In this document: piece after piece, positions 49,231-58,144 of the stretch
How the letters are laid out: each line of letters begins with the position of its first letter
Numbering within the stretch: the stretch's first letter is position 1
Source of the DNA: VXNE01 sp965261535
Lineage (GTDB): Bacteria; Pseudomonadota; Gammaproteobacteria; Pseudomonadales; Azotimanducaceae
Assembly: GCA_965261535.1 (NCBI GenBank)
Contig: OZ253469.1
Span: 2,790,001 to 2,854,000, forward strand
DNA length: 64,000 nt
Direction: 5' to 3'
Notes under the pieces: model-generated
Told to the model about the DNA's origin: nothing
Seen by the model: only the letters and a program-made list of their open reading frames with translations
The model's database searches: none
Made by a program: the position numbers and the translations under genes

Positions 49231-51183
49231 TTATGTGCCCTTGTCGCCGTCGCGCGACGCGGAGTCGTTGTCTTTCACCTCTTCGAACTCCGCATCGACG
49301 GCCTCGTCGTCGACTCGCGACGATGTTTCGGCTTGAGCGCCGTCGCCGCCCGCCGCCGACTCCGCCTGCTCCGCATACATTTTCTGGGCGAGCGCGCCGG
49401 TTGCTTCCGATACGGCCTGGATGCCGGATTCGATGGCCCCCTTGTCGTCGCCCTTGACGGCTTCTTCGAGGGACTTGGCGGCCGATTCGATCTTCTCCTT
49501 TTCTTCCGCCGTCGCCTTGTCTCCCGCCTCCGCGACCATCTTGCGCGCGGCATGCACGAGGGCATCTCCCTGGTTGCGCAGCCCCACCAGTTCCTCGAAC
49601 TTGATGTCCTCTTCGGAGTGCGCCTCCGCATCCCGAACCATCGCTGCGATCTCTTCCTCGGACAGCCCGCTCGACGCCTTGATCACGATGGACTGTTCCT
49701 TGTTCGTCGCCTTGTCCTTCGCGGAGACGTTCAGGATGCCGTTGGCGTCGATATCGAAGCTGACCTCGATCTGCGGTATGCCCCGGGGCGCGGGGGGGAT
49801 GTCCTCCAGGTTGAAACGGCCGAGAGACTTGTTCTGGGCCGCCTGCCTGCGTTCTCCCTGCAGCACGTGAATCGTGACGGCGGTCTGGATGTCGTCCGCG
49901 GTCGAGAACACCTGCTGTTTCTTTGTCGGGATGGTGGTGTTCTTCTCGATGAGGATGCTCCTGACGCCGCCCAGGGTTTCGATGCCGAGCGATAGCGGCG
50001 TGACATCGAGCAGGAGGACGTCCGTGACATCGCCGGATAGAACGGCGGCCTGAATCGCGGCACCCATCGCCACCGCCTCGTCGGGATTCACGTCCCGACG
50101 CGCTTCCTGGCCGAAGAAACTGTTGACCTTCTCCTGCACGAGGGGCATGCGCGTCTGGCCGCCGACGAGAATGACGTCGTTGATGTCCCGCGTCGAGAGG
50201 CCGGCATCGTTGATGGCCGTTCCGCACGGACCGATCGTGCGTTCCACCAGGTCTTCGACCAGGGATTGCAACTTCGCTCGCGTCAGCTTGATGACGAGAT
50301 GCTTGGGACCGGTGTTGTCCGCGGTGATGTAAGGCAGGTTGACCTCGGTCTGCTGACTGGACGAAAGTTCGATCTTCGCCTTTTCCGCGGCTTCCTTGAG
50401 CCGCTGTAGCGCAAGCGGGTCGCTGTGCAGGTCGATGCCGTTCTGTTGTTTGAATTCATTCGCCAGGTGTTCGATGATCCGCAGGTCGAAGTCTTCGCCG
50501 CCGAGGAAGGTGTCACCGTTCGTCGAGAGGACCTCGAACTGATGCTCGCCGTCCACGTCGGCGATCTCGATGATGGAAATATCGAAGGTGCCGCCGCCGA
50601 GATCGTAGACGGCGATCTTGGTGTCCCCGCGCTGCTTGTCCATGCCGTAGGCGAGGGCGGCCGCCGTCGGTTCGTTGATGATCCGCTTGACGTCGAGCCC
50701 GGCGATGCGGCCGGCATCCTTGGTCGCCTGGCGCTGGGAATCGTTGAAGTAGGCCGGTACGGTGATTACCGCTTCGGAGACATCCTCGCCGAGATAATCC
50801 TCGGCGGTCTTTTTCATCTTCTTCAGCACCTCCGCCGAGATTTGCGGCGGCGCGAGCTGTTCGCCCTTGGCTTCGATCCAGGCGTCGTTGTTCGACGCCC
50901 TGACGATCTTGTAGGGCACCATGCCCATGTCGCGCTGCACCACCTCGTCGCCGAAGTTCCTGCCGATCAATCGCTTGACCGCGAACAGGGTGTTCTCCGG
51001 GTTGGTTACGGCCTGCCGCTTGGCGCTTTGGCCGACGAGAATCTCGCCGCCGTCGGCGTACGCGATGACGGAGGGCGTAGTGCGATCACCTTCCGAGTTT
51101 TCTATGACCCTCGGGTCTTTCCCGTCCAGGACCGCCACGCACGAGTTGGTCGTGCCGAGGTCGATACCGATGATTTTTGCCAT
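49231..51183 (-). CDS. dnaK: Chaperone DnaK (Hsp70)
   Basis: The 650-residue protein has the ATPase signatures IGIDLGTTNSCVAV, VYDLGGGTFDISI and ILVGGQTRMPLVQ, the substrate-binding LLLDVTPLSLGIETLGG, and a helical lid with an acidic C-terminus (a shortened EEVKDN-like end at EFEEVKDNDS, followed by extra residues). Start MAKIIGIDLG at 51183. A sigma-32-like promoter lies in front (51238-51265), so dnaK-dnaJ-dapB can be heat-induced separately from grpE. Confidence 0.98.
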   Translation of the reverse strand: MAKIIGIDLGTTNSCVAVLDGKDPRVIENSEGDRTTPSVIAYADGGEILVGQSAKRQAVTNPENTLFAVKRLIGRNFGDEVVQRDMGMVPYKIVRASNNDAWIEAKGEQLAPPQISAEVLKKMKKTAEDYLGEDVSEAVITVPAYFNDSQRQATKDAGRIAGLDVKRIINEPTAAALAYGMDKQRGDTKIAVYDLGGGTFDISIIEIADVDGEHQFEVLSTNGDTFLGGEDFDLRIIEHLANEFKQQNGIDLHSDPLALQRLKEAAEKAKIELSSSQQTEVNLPYITADNTGPKHLVIKLTRAKLQSLVEDLVERTIGPCGTAINDAGLSTRDINDVILVGGQTRMPLVQEKVNSFFGQEARRDVNPDEAVAMGAAIQAAVLSGDVTDVLLLDVTPLSLGIETLGGVRSILIEKNTTIPTKKQQVFSTADDIQTAVTIHVLQGERRQAAQNKSLGRFNLEDIPPAPRGIPQIEVSFDIDANGILNVSAKDKATNKEQSIVIKASSGLSEEEIAAMVRDAEAHSEEDIKFEELVGLRNQGDALVHAARKMVAEAGDKATAEEKEKIESAAKSLEEAVKGDDKGAIESGIQAVSEATGALAQKMYAEQAESAAGGDGAQAETSSRVDDEAVDAEFEEVKDNDSASRDGDKGT

Positions 51184-51237
51184 GCCGAGTCCTCTCATTC
51201 GCGCCGGACGAGGCGCCGCGTACTGCCGTGATTATTC

Positions 51238-51265
51238 AATATTGGCCCGTAGCGGGCCGTTTCAA
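51238..51265 (-). promoter_or_regulatory. Sigma-32-type promoter for dnaK
   Basis: On the minus strand TTGAAA (51265-51260) is followed after 14 nt by CCAATATT (51245-51238), close to the heat-shock consensus CTTGAAA-N13-15-CCCCATNT. The -35 element overlaps the grpE stop codon. The call is from consensus resemblance and position. Confidence 0.7.
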
Positions 51266-51945
51266 CCCTTGTCTGGGTTGCGTTTCGCGACCAGCACCAT
51301 GGCGGCTCGCAACAAGCGGCCGTTCAGGACGTAGCCCTTCTGTACGACTTCCGTCACCGAGCCCGGCTCCGCGTCCGGCTTGTCGACGGTGGCGATCGCT
51401 TCGTGGAACCTGGGATCGAAAGGTTCGCCGATGGGATTCACCACCTCGATACCGGCCTTTTCCAATACGCCGAACAGCAGCTTCATGGACAGATCCAGGC
51501 CTTCGTGGCCGGCGGAATCATCGGCCGCGGCGTCGAGGGCACGTTCGAAATTGTCTATGACGGGCAGGAGTTCTCCGGCGAATTTCTCCAGCGCGAACTT
51601 CCGCGCGTTTTCCGTGTCCCGGGCAGCGCGCCGCCGGGTATTCTCTTCTTCGGCGCGCACGCGCAGAACCTGATCCCTCGCTTCGGCGAGGTCCTTCTCA
51701 AGCGCCGCCACGGCTTCCTTCAACGCTCGGGAGCTGTCCTCGGAGGCAGCGTCTTCGTCACCTCTGTCGGCATCATTTCCGGCTTCTTCGCCCGACGCCC
51801 GCGGCTCGTCGATATTTTCGGCCGCCTCCGGGCGAGTCTGTTCGTCCCGATCCGATTCGCTCGTCCCCGAATCGACATCCTCGATCGGTGCCGACTGCTC
51901 GACATCCGCCGGGTTCGCGTCGTCGCCTGCTTGATGTTTCGGCAT
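51262..51945 (-). CDS. grpE: Nucleotide exchange factor GrpE
   Basis: GrpE releases ADP from DnaK. The 227-residue protein (start MPKHQAGDDANP at 51945) has a long acidic, low-complexity N-terminal tail of about 85 residues, then the coiled-coil (VAALEKDLAEARDQVLRVRA), FAGELLPVIDNFERAL and the beta-wing with GEPFDPRFHEAIATV and VQKGYVLNGRLLRAAMVLVA. It is 54 bp downstream of hrcA. Confidence 0.96.
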   Translation of the reverse strand: MPKHQAGDDANPADVEQSAPIEDVDSGTSESDRDEQTRPEAAENIDEPRASGEEAGNDADRGDEDAASEDSSRALKEAVAALEKDLAEARDQVLRVRAEEENTRRRAARDTENARKFALEKFAGELLPVIDNFERALDAAADDSAGHEGLDLSMKLLFGVLEKAGIEVVNPIGEPFDPRFHEAIATVDKPDAEPGSVTEVVQKGYVLNGRLLRAAMVLVAKRNPDKG

Positions 51946-51976
51946 GGGAATGCCTCGCAATGGATCAGGCGGGGCT

Positions 51977-52004
51977 TATATGGGCGGACGCGGCGGAATT
52001 CAAG
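51977..52004 (-). promoter_or_regulatory. Sigma-32-type promoter for grpE
   Basis: On the minus strand CTTGAA (52004-51999) is followed after 14 nt by CCCATATA (51984-51977), a good match to the heat-shock promoter consensus. The -35 overlaps the 3' end of hrcA and the -10 is about 32 bp before the grpE ATG. Confidence 0.75.
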
Positions 52005-53121
52005 CGCGGCCGGCGGTCATGGCCGAGCCGAGCATGCGGGCTGTCACATCGACGATCGGAATGACCTTCTGGTACGCCATCCGGGTCGGGCCGATCACGC
52101 CAAGCACGCCGGCAACCTGGCCGTTGATCTCGTACGGTGCCGTGATCAGGCTGCACTCCTCAAACATTCGATTACCGGATTCGGCGCCGATGAAGAGCTG
52201 GATGCCTTCGGTGTTGAGGCACCGGTCCAGGAGGTGCACGATTGCGCTCTTTTGCGCGAACGCATCGAACAGGTCGCGCACCGACTGCGTATTGGTCAGC
52301 GCATCGACGAGGTTGGATTCCCCGCTGACCACATAGGGTCTGGACGGGCGCTGATCTTCGGCGAACGTCTTCGACGCGACATCGATGGCGGTCTGCATGA
52401 GTCGATCCAGACGGTCCTTGTCCGCGCGCATGTCTTCCACCAATCCGCCGCGGACCTCCAACAATGTCTTGCCGCCGTAGCGTTCGTTGATGTAATCGGC
52501 GGCTTCGTGCAATTCGGACTCGCCGTATTCCCGATCCGTATGAATGACGCGGTTCTGTACTTCGCGTTCGTCCACCACCAGGATCGTCAGTACGCGGTTG
52601 CCCGATAGACGCAGAAATTCGACCTGTCGCAGGGCAACCTGCTCCGGCTTCGGCATCGTGACCAGGCCGGCCATGCGTGTAATTTCGGAAAGAACCTGGG
52701 ACGTGGTGGCAACGAGTTCGTCCGTCGAAAGGTCCGGGTTCAGTTCCGCGCGGAGCTGGCGGACGCTGCGCGCGTCCAGCGGTTGCACCGAGATCAGGCT
52801 GTCGACGAACAGGCGCAGACCCCGATCGGTGGGAACTCTTCCTGCGGACGTGTGTGGGGAACTGATAAGTCCGCGCGCTTCGAGGTCCGCCATAACGCTG
52901 CGCACCGTCGCGGAACTCACGTCCACATCGGATGCAAGGCGCTTCGATGCGACCGGAGCGCCGTCGTTCAGGTAGTACTCGACCAGCAACTTGAACAGGC
53001 GCTGCGTCCGATCCGCGAACCGCGCTTCCCGACTGATCGCCAATGCGCTTCTCCCTGCATAAGAACCCCTACCGCGTCCGGCCTGCGGGCCACCCATGGA
53101 GAATTGTGTCGTCTTCGCCAT
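52000..53121 (-). CDS. hrcA: Heat-inducible transcription repressor HrcA
   Basis: HrcA represses heat-shock genes by binding CIRCE operators. The 373-residue protein has the N-terminal winged helix (FKLLVEYYLNDGAPVASKRL, SATVRSVMADLEARGLI, PHTSAGRVPTDRGLR) and the later GAF-like and dimerisation parts (ECSLITAPYEINGQVAGVLG, VIGPTRMAYQKVIPIVD). About 25 extra residues precede the usual start region; a later ATG at 53097 exists. No CIRCE sequence was found upstream of hrcA, grpE or dnaK here, so its targets (for example groESL) may lie elsewhere. Confidence 0.95.
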   Translation of the reverse strand: MAKTTQFSMGGPQAGRGRGSYAGRSALAISREARFADRTQRLFKLLVEYYLNDGAPVASKRLASDVDVSSATVRSVMADLEARGLISSPHTSAGRVPTDRGLRLFVDSLISVQPLDARSVRQLRAELNPDLSTDELVATTSQVLSEITRMAGLVTMPKPEQVALRQVEFLRLSGNRVLTILVVDEREVQNRVIHTDREYGESELHEAADYINERYGGKTLLEVRGGLVEDMRADKDRLDRLMQTAIDVASKTFAEDQRPSRPYVVSGESNLVDALTNTQSVRDLFDAFAQKSAIVHLLDRCLNTEGIQLFIGAESGNRMFEECSLITAPYEINGQVAGVLGVIGPTRMAYQKVIPIVDVTARMLGSAMTAGRA

Positions 53122-53133
53122 CTACGCGCACAA

Positions 53134-53167
53134 GGCTAGCGGGGCGACGGATTTTGTGGCACTAGCC
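53134..53167 (-). repeat. Dispersed repeat, family B (short copy) between hrcA and recN
   Basis: The reverse complement GGCTAGTGCCACAAAATCCG with TCGCCCCGCTAGCC matches the start of the repeat at 58145. It has inverted ends GGCTAG/CTAGCC. It occupies the shared promoter region of hrcA and recN. Confidence 0.75.
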
Positions 53168-53187
53168 TCGTCGGCTACTCTAGCACA

Positions 53188-54840
53188 ATGCTGAAGCAAC
53201 TCACGGTCAGGAATTTCGCCTTGGTGAAACGCCTCGACATCGAGTTTGGCCCGGGGCTGACGGTCATCACGGGCGAGTCCGGCGCGGGCAAGTCCATACT
53301 GCTGCATGCCCTTGACCTGGTGCTTGGCGGCCGTGCCGACCGAACCAGCGTGCGTCCCGGCGCGTCGAGTACCCAGGTGACGGCCGAGTTCCACCTTGAC
53401 GGGCGCGGCGAGGCGCTCAAATACATTGCCGAGCGAGGGTTGCAAGACGATGCGGAACCCCACCGCTGCCTGGTTCGCCGCACCGCTGCGCCCGCCGGTC
53501 GCTCGCGCGCCTTCATCAATGGCACTCCGGTCAATGTCTCCGCGCTGCAGGACCTCTGCGCTCCGCTGGTGGATGTATATGCGCAGAGCCAGCATCGTTC
53601 GCTGCTCGAGCGTTCCACTCAACTGAAGCTGCTCGACGACTTCGGCGTACCGTCCGACGTGAGGGATCCCGTTCGCGCCCACCATGCCGATTGGCAAGCG
53701 CAGAGGTCTCGGTTGCATGACCTGGACCAGCGGACGCGGTCGACGCGCGAGCGCATGGACCTGCTGCGGTACCAGGTCGACGAGCTCAAGAAGTTGGCGC
53801 TCGCCCAAGGAGAGGTGGAAGCGCTGACGCAGCAACACAAGCGCCTGTCGTCGGCGACGGACATCCAATTCGTCATTGGAACCCACGCGGAAACGCTCGA
53901 CGAACAGTTGCTGCCCCAGCTTTCGCGCATCCATGCGGACCTCAACGATATCGATGACGCCCATGCGGCGCTTGTGGCTGCTCGTCAACACATGGAAGCG
54001 GTGCGAATCGAGGCTGAAGAAGGCCTGTCGGCGCTTCGCGCGTATTTCGAAGCGGTGCCGGTCGATCCGGCGGCGCTGAAGGATGTGGAGGAGCGGCTCG
54101 AGGCCATACATGACGCCGCGCGCAAACACCGCGTGAGTGCCAAGGACCTGGCCCTCCACCTCAAGGAGGCTACCGCCGAACTCGACTCCCTTGAGGTGGA
54201 CGAAGCGCGGCTCGAGAGCTTGAGAGAAGTGTGCGAAGCCAGCGAAGGAAAGTATCGCTCTGCGGGTGCCAGACTAACCGAGGCGCGCGCCGGCGCCGCG
54301 CGGAGGTTAGAGAAGGCGGTAAGCGCGGCGCTGGCGGAACTCGGGTTCGGCCAGGCTTCCCTGGCTGTGCAGTTCACTCCCGTCGAGAACGAGCGGGGCC
54401 TTGAAACCGTCGATTTTCTATTTTCTGCCAGTCCCAGATACCCGCCCGGTGTCCTGAAGACCATCGCTTCCGGCGGCGAACTGGCGCGAATCAGTCTCGC
54501 TATCTGCGTAGTTGCCGCGGAGCGTTCCGATCTGCCCTGTCTCGTGCTCGACGAAGCGGACGTGGGTATCGGCGGCACGACCGCGGACGTGCTCGGGCGC
54601 ATGTTGCTGCGCCTGGCGAAACATACGCAGGTCATCTGCGTCACCCACGCGCCTCAGGTGGCTGCCCTCGGGGATGCGCATCTCAGAGTCGGAAAAACCA
54701 CGAGCGACGACACGGTGATCGAAATGCTCGACGCCGACAAACGCATCGATGAACTCGCGCGCATGCTGGCTGGACAACGGATCACGAGGGAGACGCGGGA
54801 GTACGCCCAAACGCTCCTCGCAGGGGGAAACATCCCCTGA
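53188..54840 (+). CDS. recN: DNA repair protein RecN
   Basis: RecN is an SMC-like ATPase used in double-strand break repair. The 550-residue protein (E. coli 553) begins MLKQLTVRNFALVKRLDIEF, with Walker A GESGAGKSILLHAL, the long central coiled coil (about 150-370), the ABC signature region ASGGELARISLAICV and Walker B CLVLDEADVGIGG. It is divergent from hrcA. Confidence 0.97.
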   Translation: MLKQLTVRNFALVKRLDIEFGPGLTVITGESGAGKSILLHALDLVLGGRADRTSVRPGASSTQVTAEFHLDGRGEALKYIAERGLQDDAEPHRCLVRRTAAPAGRSRAFINGTPVNVSALQDLCAPLVDVYAQSQHRSLLERSTQLKLLDDFGVPSDVRDPVRAHHADWQAQRSRLHDLDQRTRSTRERMDLLRYQVDELKKLALAQGEVEALTQQHKRLSSATDIQFVIGTHAETLDEQLLPQLSRIHADLNDIDDAHAALVAARQHMEAVRIEAEEGLSALRAYFEAVPVDPAALKDVEERLEAIHDAARKHRVSAKDLALHLKEATAELDSLEVDEARLESLREVCEASEGKYRSAGARLTEARAGAARRLEKAVSAALAELGFGQASLAVQFTPVENERGLETVDFLFSASPRYPPGVLKTIASGGELARISLAICVVAAERSDLPCLVLDEADVGIGGTTADVLGRMLLRLAKHTQVICVTHAPQVAALGDAHLRVGKTTSDDTVIEMLDADKRIDELARMLAGQRITRETREYAQTLLAGGNIP

Positions 54841-54880
54841 AGCTGCATCGCCAGGGGGGATGCGCACCGACGCCAGGCGC

Positions 54881-54942
54881 CAAAAAAAAACCGCAGACCC
54901 GTGGATTCTGCCGCTAACGCGGCAAGCCCGAGGGTCTGCTAG
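54881..54942 (-). terminator. Hairpin with T-tract (family B repeat relic) between recN and bamE
   Basis: GCAGACCC (54893-54900) pairs with GGGTCTGC (54932-54939), and inside it TGCCGC-TAAC-GCGGCA forms a second stem. Nine A's at 54882-54890 make a T-tract when read on the minus strand. The TGCCGCTAAnGCGGCA core is shared with the repeat B copy ending at 58281. It could terminate recN despite lacking a plus-strand T-tract. Confidence 0.5.
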
Positions 54943-54951
54943 TATTCAGGC

Positions 54952-55329
54952 ATGTTGACGAAGTTCGTGCATTGTGCCGGCGTTTTGACCTTGCTGGCCG
55001 CCCTTTTTTGTACCGGTTGTGCGCTCATCGGAGTCCACCGCGTGGCCATACAACAGGGCAACATCATCACCCAGGCCATGGTGGATCAACTCAAGCCTGG
55101 GATCACGCGCGAACAAGTGGCGTACATCATGGGCGAGCCAGTTCTGCGCAACACGTTCGACGATGACCGGTGGGACTACGTCTATACCGTCGAAGTGCCC
55201 AACATCTACAACTCCCGCATGCTGGTGTCCGTGTTCTTCGAGAACGACGTTCTGATGTACATCACGGGCGACTTGGCGCCATCGTCCGCCACGAAAAGTT
55301 CGGCCGACCAAGAGCAATCGAGCCGCTGA
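54952..55329 (+). CDS. bamE: Outer membrane assembly lipoprotein BamE
   Basis: BamE is a lipoprotein of the BAM complex that inserts outer-membrane proteins. The 125-residue precursor has a lipobox (FCTGC, Cys near residue 22). The BamE fold sequence includes VAIQQGNIITQAMVDQLKPG, then ITREQVAYIMGEPVL and WDYVYTVEVPN. Its position after recN and opposite rnfH/ratA is the conserved gammaproteobacterial arrangement. Confidence 0.95.
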   Translation: MLTKFVHCAGVLTLLAALFCTGCALIGVHRVAIQQGNIITQAMVDQLKPGITREQVAYIMGEPVLRNTFDDDRWDYVYTVEVPNIYNSRMLVSVFFENDVLMYITGDLAPSSATKSSADQEQSSR

Positions 55330-55365
55330 CGTTTGGCTAGTCGACTAGCGGCCTGGCTCAACATT

Positions 55366-55480
55366 AGAGCTATCGCCAAAAAAACCGTCGCCCTCGGGCG
55401 CCGTGTTTTGCCCCCGCCCAGGGCCGACTGTTTCGCCCCACCCGCCGGCCCGTCATCCTGTCTGTCTTGCCGCTAGAGCG
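55366..55480 (+). repeat. Dispersed repeat, family B (about 115 bp copy)
   Basis: CGCCAAAAAAACCGTCGCCC, CGCCGTGTTTTGCCCCCGCC and CTTGCCGCTAGAGCG match the copy at 58145-58281 in the same order. The right end overlaps the 3' end of rnfH. Confidence 0.85.
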
Positions 55481-55778
55481 TCAAGTTCGACGGGCTAGCT
55501 CCGGCGCGCGCCCGCCGCAGTTCTCTTGGGTCTTGCGCGAGGTCGCGATACAGCTCGACGCGATCGCCGTCCGAGAGCGGTGTATCGGGTGCGATCACTC
55601 GGCCGAATATGCCGACTTTCTCGGGATCCGGCGGCGGCTCGACTCGAAGCGACCGAAACGGTTCGAGGGCCATGGCGGCGCGCACGGCGTCCGCCACCGT
55701 TGCCCCAGCTTCGATCTCTACTTCGGCGGCGTAGCAGATCCGGGGAACCGCATAGACCACTTCAACGTGAATGTTCAT
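55473..55778 (-). CDS. rnfH: RnfH family protein (UPF0125)
   Basis: The 101-residue ubiquitin-like (beta-grasp) protein begins MNIHVEVVYAVPRICYAAEV, with VEIEAGATVADAVRAA, VGIFGRVIAPDTPLSDGDRV and the terminal ELYRDLAQDPRELRR. Despite its name it is normally encoded beside ratA rather than in the rnf operon, as here. The start overlaps the ratA stop (ATGA). The C-terminal 10 residues are encoded within the adjoining repeat B copy. Confidence 0.93.
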   Translation of the reverse strand: MNIHVEVVYAVPRICYAAEVEIEAGATVADAVRAAMALEPFRSLRVEPPPDPEKVGIFGRVIAPDTPLSDGDRVELYRDLAQDPRELRRARAGASPSNLTL

Positions 55779-56212
55779 GCGGGGCTCAGCACGTCTCGGG
55801 CTCGCCGGGCGAAGGCGTCGAGCGTTTCGTCAGCCACGCGATTGAGCAAATGCGCGGTGCCGAACACGGAGAACAGGCTGCGTTTCGGTTCAATTTCCAA
55901 TGCGAGCCGAACGCGGCATCCGGCACCGAGCGGCGTGAATGTCCATATGCCCGAAAGGTGCTTGAACGGTCCTCGTGCCAGCGTCATGGAGATGCTGCGA
56001 TGGGGAACAAGGCTGTTCCGCGTCACCAGCGTCTCCTTGATTCCGCGGCCGGCCAGCGTCAGTTTCGCGACCATCAGTCCATCGCCGGATTCCACGATCT
56101 CGGCTGTCTTGCACCACTTCAGGTATTGCGGATAGCGCTCGATGTCGTTGACCAGGGCGTAAACCTCGGCGGCCGGATAGGGCAGCAGGGCGCTGCGCTC
56201 GATACGCCGCAC
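55775..56212 (-). CDS. ratA: RatA-type START/coenzyme Q-binding family protein
   Basis: The 145-residue protein (GTG start 56212, VRRIERSALLPYPAAEVYAL) has the START-like fold: VNDIERYPQYLKWCKTAEIV, LTLAGRGIKETLVTRNSLV and WTFTPLGAGCRVRLALEIEP. Members include the ribosome-association toxin RatA and Coq10-like ubiquinone-binding proteins. The start codon shares its G with the stop of the upstream symporter gene. Confidence 0.94.
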   Translation of the reverse strand: MRRIERSALLPYPAAEVYALVNDIERYPQYLKWCKTAEIVESGDGLMVAKLTLAGRGIKETLVTRNSLVPHRSISMTLARGPFKHLSGIWTFTPLGAGCRVRLALEIEPKRSLFSVFGTAHLLNRVADETLDAFARRARDVLSPA

Positions 56213-57588
56213 TAGCCGGTAACGAAGTGATAAAGCGTATACACGAACACCGTGAGCACGCCCAGGGGCGCGGCGACCTTGATCAGCACTGCCCACAACG
56301 CTTCGACGGGCCTGCCTCCGGGTAGCCTGAGCTGGGACTGCACAACCGTTTTCGGCAGCACATAGGCGGCGAAAATCGCGATTAACAGACCGCCTGCGGG
56401 CAGCATGACCTTCTGCGTGACAAAGTCGAAGAAATCGAAGATCGTGAAGCTGCCGACGACATGGAAATCGGCCCAGATGTTGAATGAAAACACGGTGCCG
56501 AGCCCCAATACCCAACAAACGATCCCCAACACGAGGGCAACTCGCCATCGCTTGGCGTTGTACTCCTCGACAGCGAACGCCATGGCGGGTTCGATGAGGG
56601 AGATCGCGGAAGTGAGGGCCGCGAAGGTGACGAGTACGAAGAACAGGGTGCCGAACAGTACGCCCAGCGCCATATTGCCGAAGGCGAGGGGAACGGTCAC
56701 GAACAGCAGACCCGGTCCCTGACCTGGTTCAAGCCCGTTCGCGAAGACAATCGAAAAGATGGCGAGGCCGGCGGCGATCGCGACCAACGTGTCGGCGGCG
56801 CCGATCATCATCACCGCCGAAGGGATGGAAGCCTTGTTCGGCATGTAGGCGCCGTACGCCATGATGGAGCCCATGCCGACGCTCAGTGTGAAGAACGCAT
56901 GGCCGAGCGCCTCCAGCACGCCTTCCGCGGTAAGTTTTTCCCAATTCCAGTTGAACATGAAGTCAAACGCGGCGCCGAATCCGCCCGAGGTGGCGCCGTA
57001 CACCAGCAGTACGGCGAGCAGCGCGAACAGCAGCGGCATGAACCAGCGTATCGCGCGCTCCAGGCCGGCGACTACCCCGCCGCCAACGATGACAATGGTC
57101 ATCGCCATGAACAGTGTGTGGAATCCGACCAATAGCGAGGGATTGGCGAGAAATTCATCGAAAGCCGCGCCGGCCGCAGCGCCGTCGACGCCGACGAACG
57201 TGCCGCTGGCAAGCAGATAGACGTAGTACAGCGCCCAGCCCGCCACGACGGAGTAGTACGACAGGATGAGAAATCCCCCCAGCGCGCCCATCCAGCCAAT
57301 CAGAGACCAACCGCGCCCGGCTCCGCTTTGCCGCGCCAGTGCGCGCATGGTGTTGATCGGACTTTGGCGACCCTGACGACCCAGCATGACCTCCGCCATC
57401 ATGACGGGTATGCCGACCGCGGCGATGCAGGCAAGGTAGACGACGACGAATGCGCCGCCGCCGTTCTCTCCGGTGATGTAGGGGAACCGCCATATGTTGC
57501 CGAGTCCGACCGCCGAACCCACGGCCGCCAGCACAAACAGGGTGCGGCTGGACCACATGCCATGTCTGGAAACGTTGGATTCCGCCAC
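56212..57588 (-). CDS. Sodium-dependent transporter, NSS (neurotransmitter:sodium symporter) family
   Basis: This 458-residue membrane protein has about 11-12 helices of the LeuT fold. It shows the N-terminal signature FVLAAVGSAVGLGNIWRFPY, then GGGAFVVVYLACIAAVGIPV for the Na+ and substrate site, and GMGSIMAYGAYMPN in helix 6-7. It probably imports an amino acid or related compound with Na+. The start is GTG 57588. Its stop overlaps the ratA start. Confidence 0.94.
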   Translation of the reverse strand: MAESNVSRHGMWSSRTLFVLAAVGSAVGLGNIWRFPYITGENGGGAFVVVYLACIAAVGIPVMMAEVMLGRQGRQSPINTMRALARQSGAGRGWSLIGWMGALGGFLILSYYSVVAGWALYYVYLLASGTFVGVDGAAAGAAFDEFLANPSLLVGFHTLFMAMTIVIVGGGVVAGLERAIRWFMPLLFALLAVLLVYGATSGGFGAAFDFMFNWNWEKLTAEGVLEALGHAFFTLSVGMGSIMAYGAYMPNKASIPSAVMMIGAADTLVAIAAGLAIFSIVFANGLEPGQGPGLLFVTVPLAFGNMALGVLFGTLFFVLVTFAALTSAISLIEPAMAFAVEEYNAKRWRVALVLGIVCWVLGLGTVFSFNIWADFHVVGSFTIFDFFDFVTQKVMLPAGGLLIAIFAAYVLPKTVVQSQLRLPGGRPVEALWAVLIKVAAPLGVLTVFVYTLYHFVTG

Positions 57589-57627
57589 TGCGCCCCACCC
57601 CGGACAGTTGGTCTCGCATTATGCGCT

Positions 57628-58113
57628 ATGATCGCTGGCGTGGCTAAAAGCGCAAAGAAAACACCGGGCGTCATCGCTTCCAACAGACGGGCGCGCTTCG
57701 ACTACCACCTCCACGAGAGTTTCGAAGCCGGCCTGGTCCTGGCCGGATGGGAGGTGAAGAGCCTGCGCGCGGGAGAAGCCCAACTTGCGGAGTCATACGT
57801 TCTGGTTCGGGATGGCGAGGGTTGGCTGGCCGGCGCCCACATCAAGCCGCTCACCAGCGCCTCCACGCATGTGAAAACGGATCCCACGCGGAATCGCAAG
57901 CTATTGCTTCATGGCAAGGAGATATCGCGCATCTCGGTGGCCGTTAGGCAAAAAGGTTTCACCTGCATCGCAACCTCCCTGTACTGGAAGGATCAACGGG
58001 TCAAGTGTGCGATCGCCCTGGCCAAGGGCAAGCAACAGCACGACAAGCGCGCCGCCGTCAGGGAACGCGATTGGAAACGCCAGCAGGAGCGGCTCATCAA
58101 ACGCTACGCATAG
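57628..58113 (+). CDS. smpB: SsrA-binding protein SmpB
   Basis: SmpB binds tmRNA and is essential for trans-translation. The 161-residue protein has NRRARFDYHLHESFEAGLVL, AGWEVKSLRAGEAQLAESYV, NRKLLLHGKEI and the basic C-terminal tail. GTG 57640 is an equally plausible start giving 157 residues. The gene is divergent from the symporter. No tmRNA gene was seen nearby. Confidence 0.96.
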   Translation: MIAGVAKSAKKTPGVIASNRRARFDYHLHESFEAGLVLAGWEVKSLRAGEAQLAESYVLVRDGEGWLAGAHIKPLTSASTHVKTDPTRNRKLLLHGKEISRISVAVRQKGFTCIATSLYWKDQRVKCAIALAKGKQQHDKRAAVRERDWKRQQERLIKRYA

Positions 58114-58144
58114 GTCGCACACGCCAGACGCCGAGACCCGCCGG

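Noticed and set aside
53122..53187. Possible CIRCE operator upstream of hrcA
   Set aside because: The inverted repeat seen there (GGCTAG...CTAGCC) belongs to repeat family B and does not match TTAGCACTC-N9-GAGTGCTAA.
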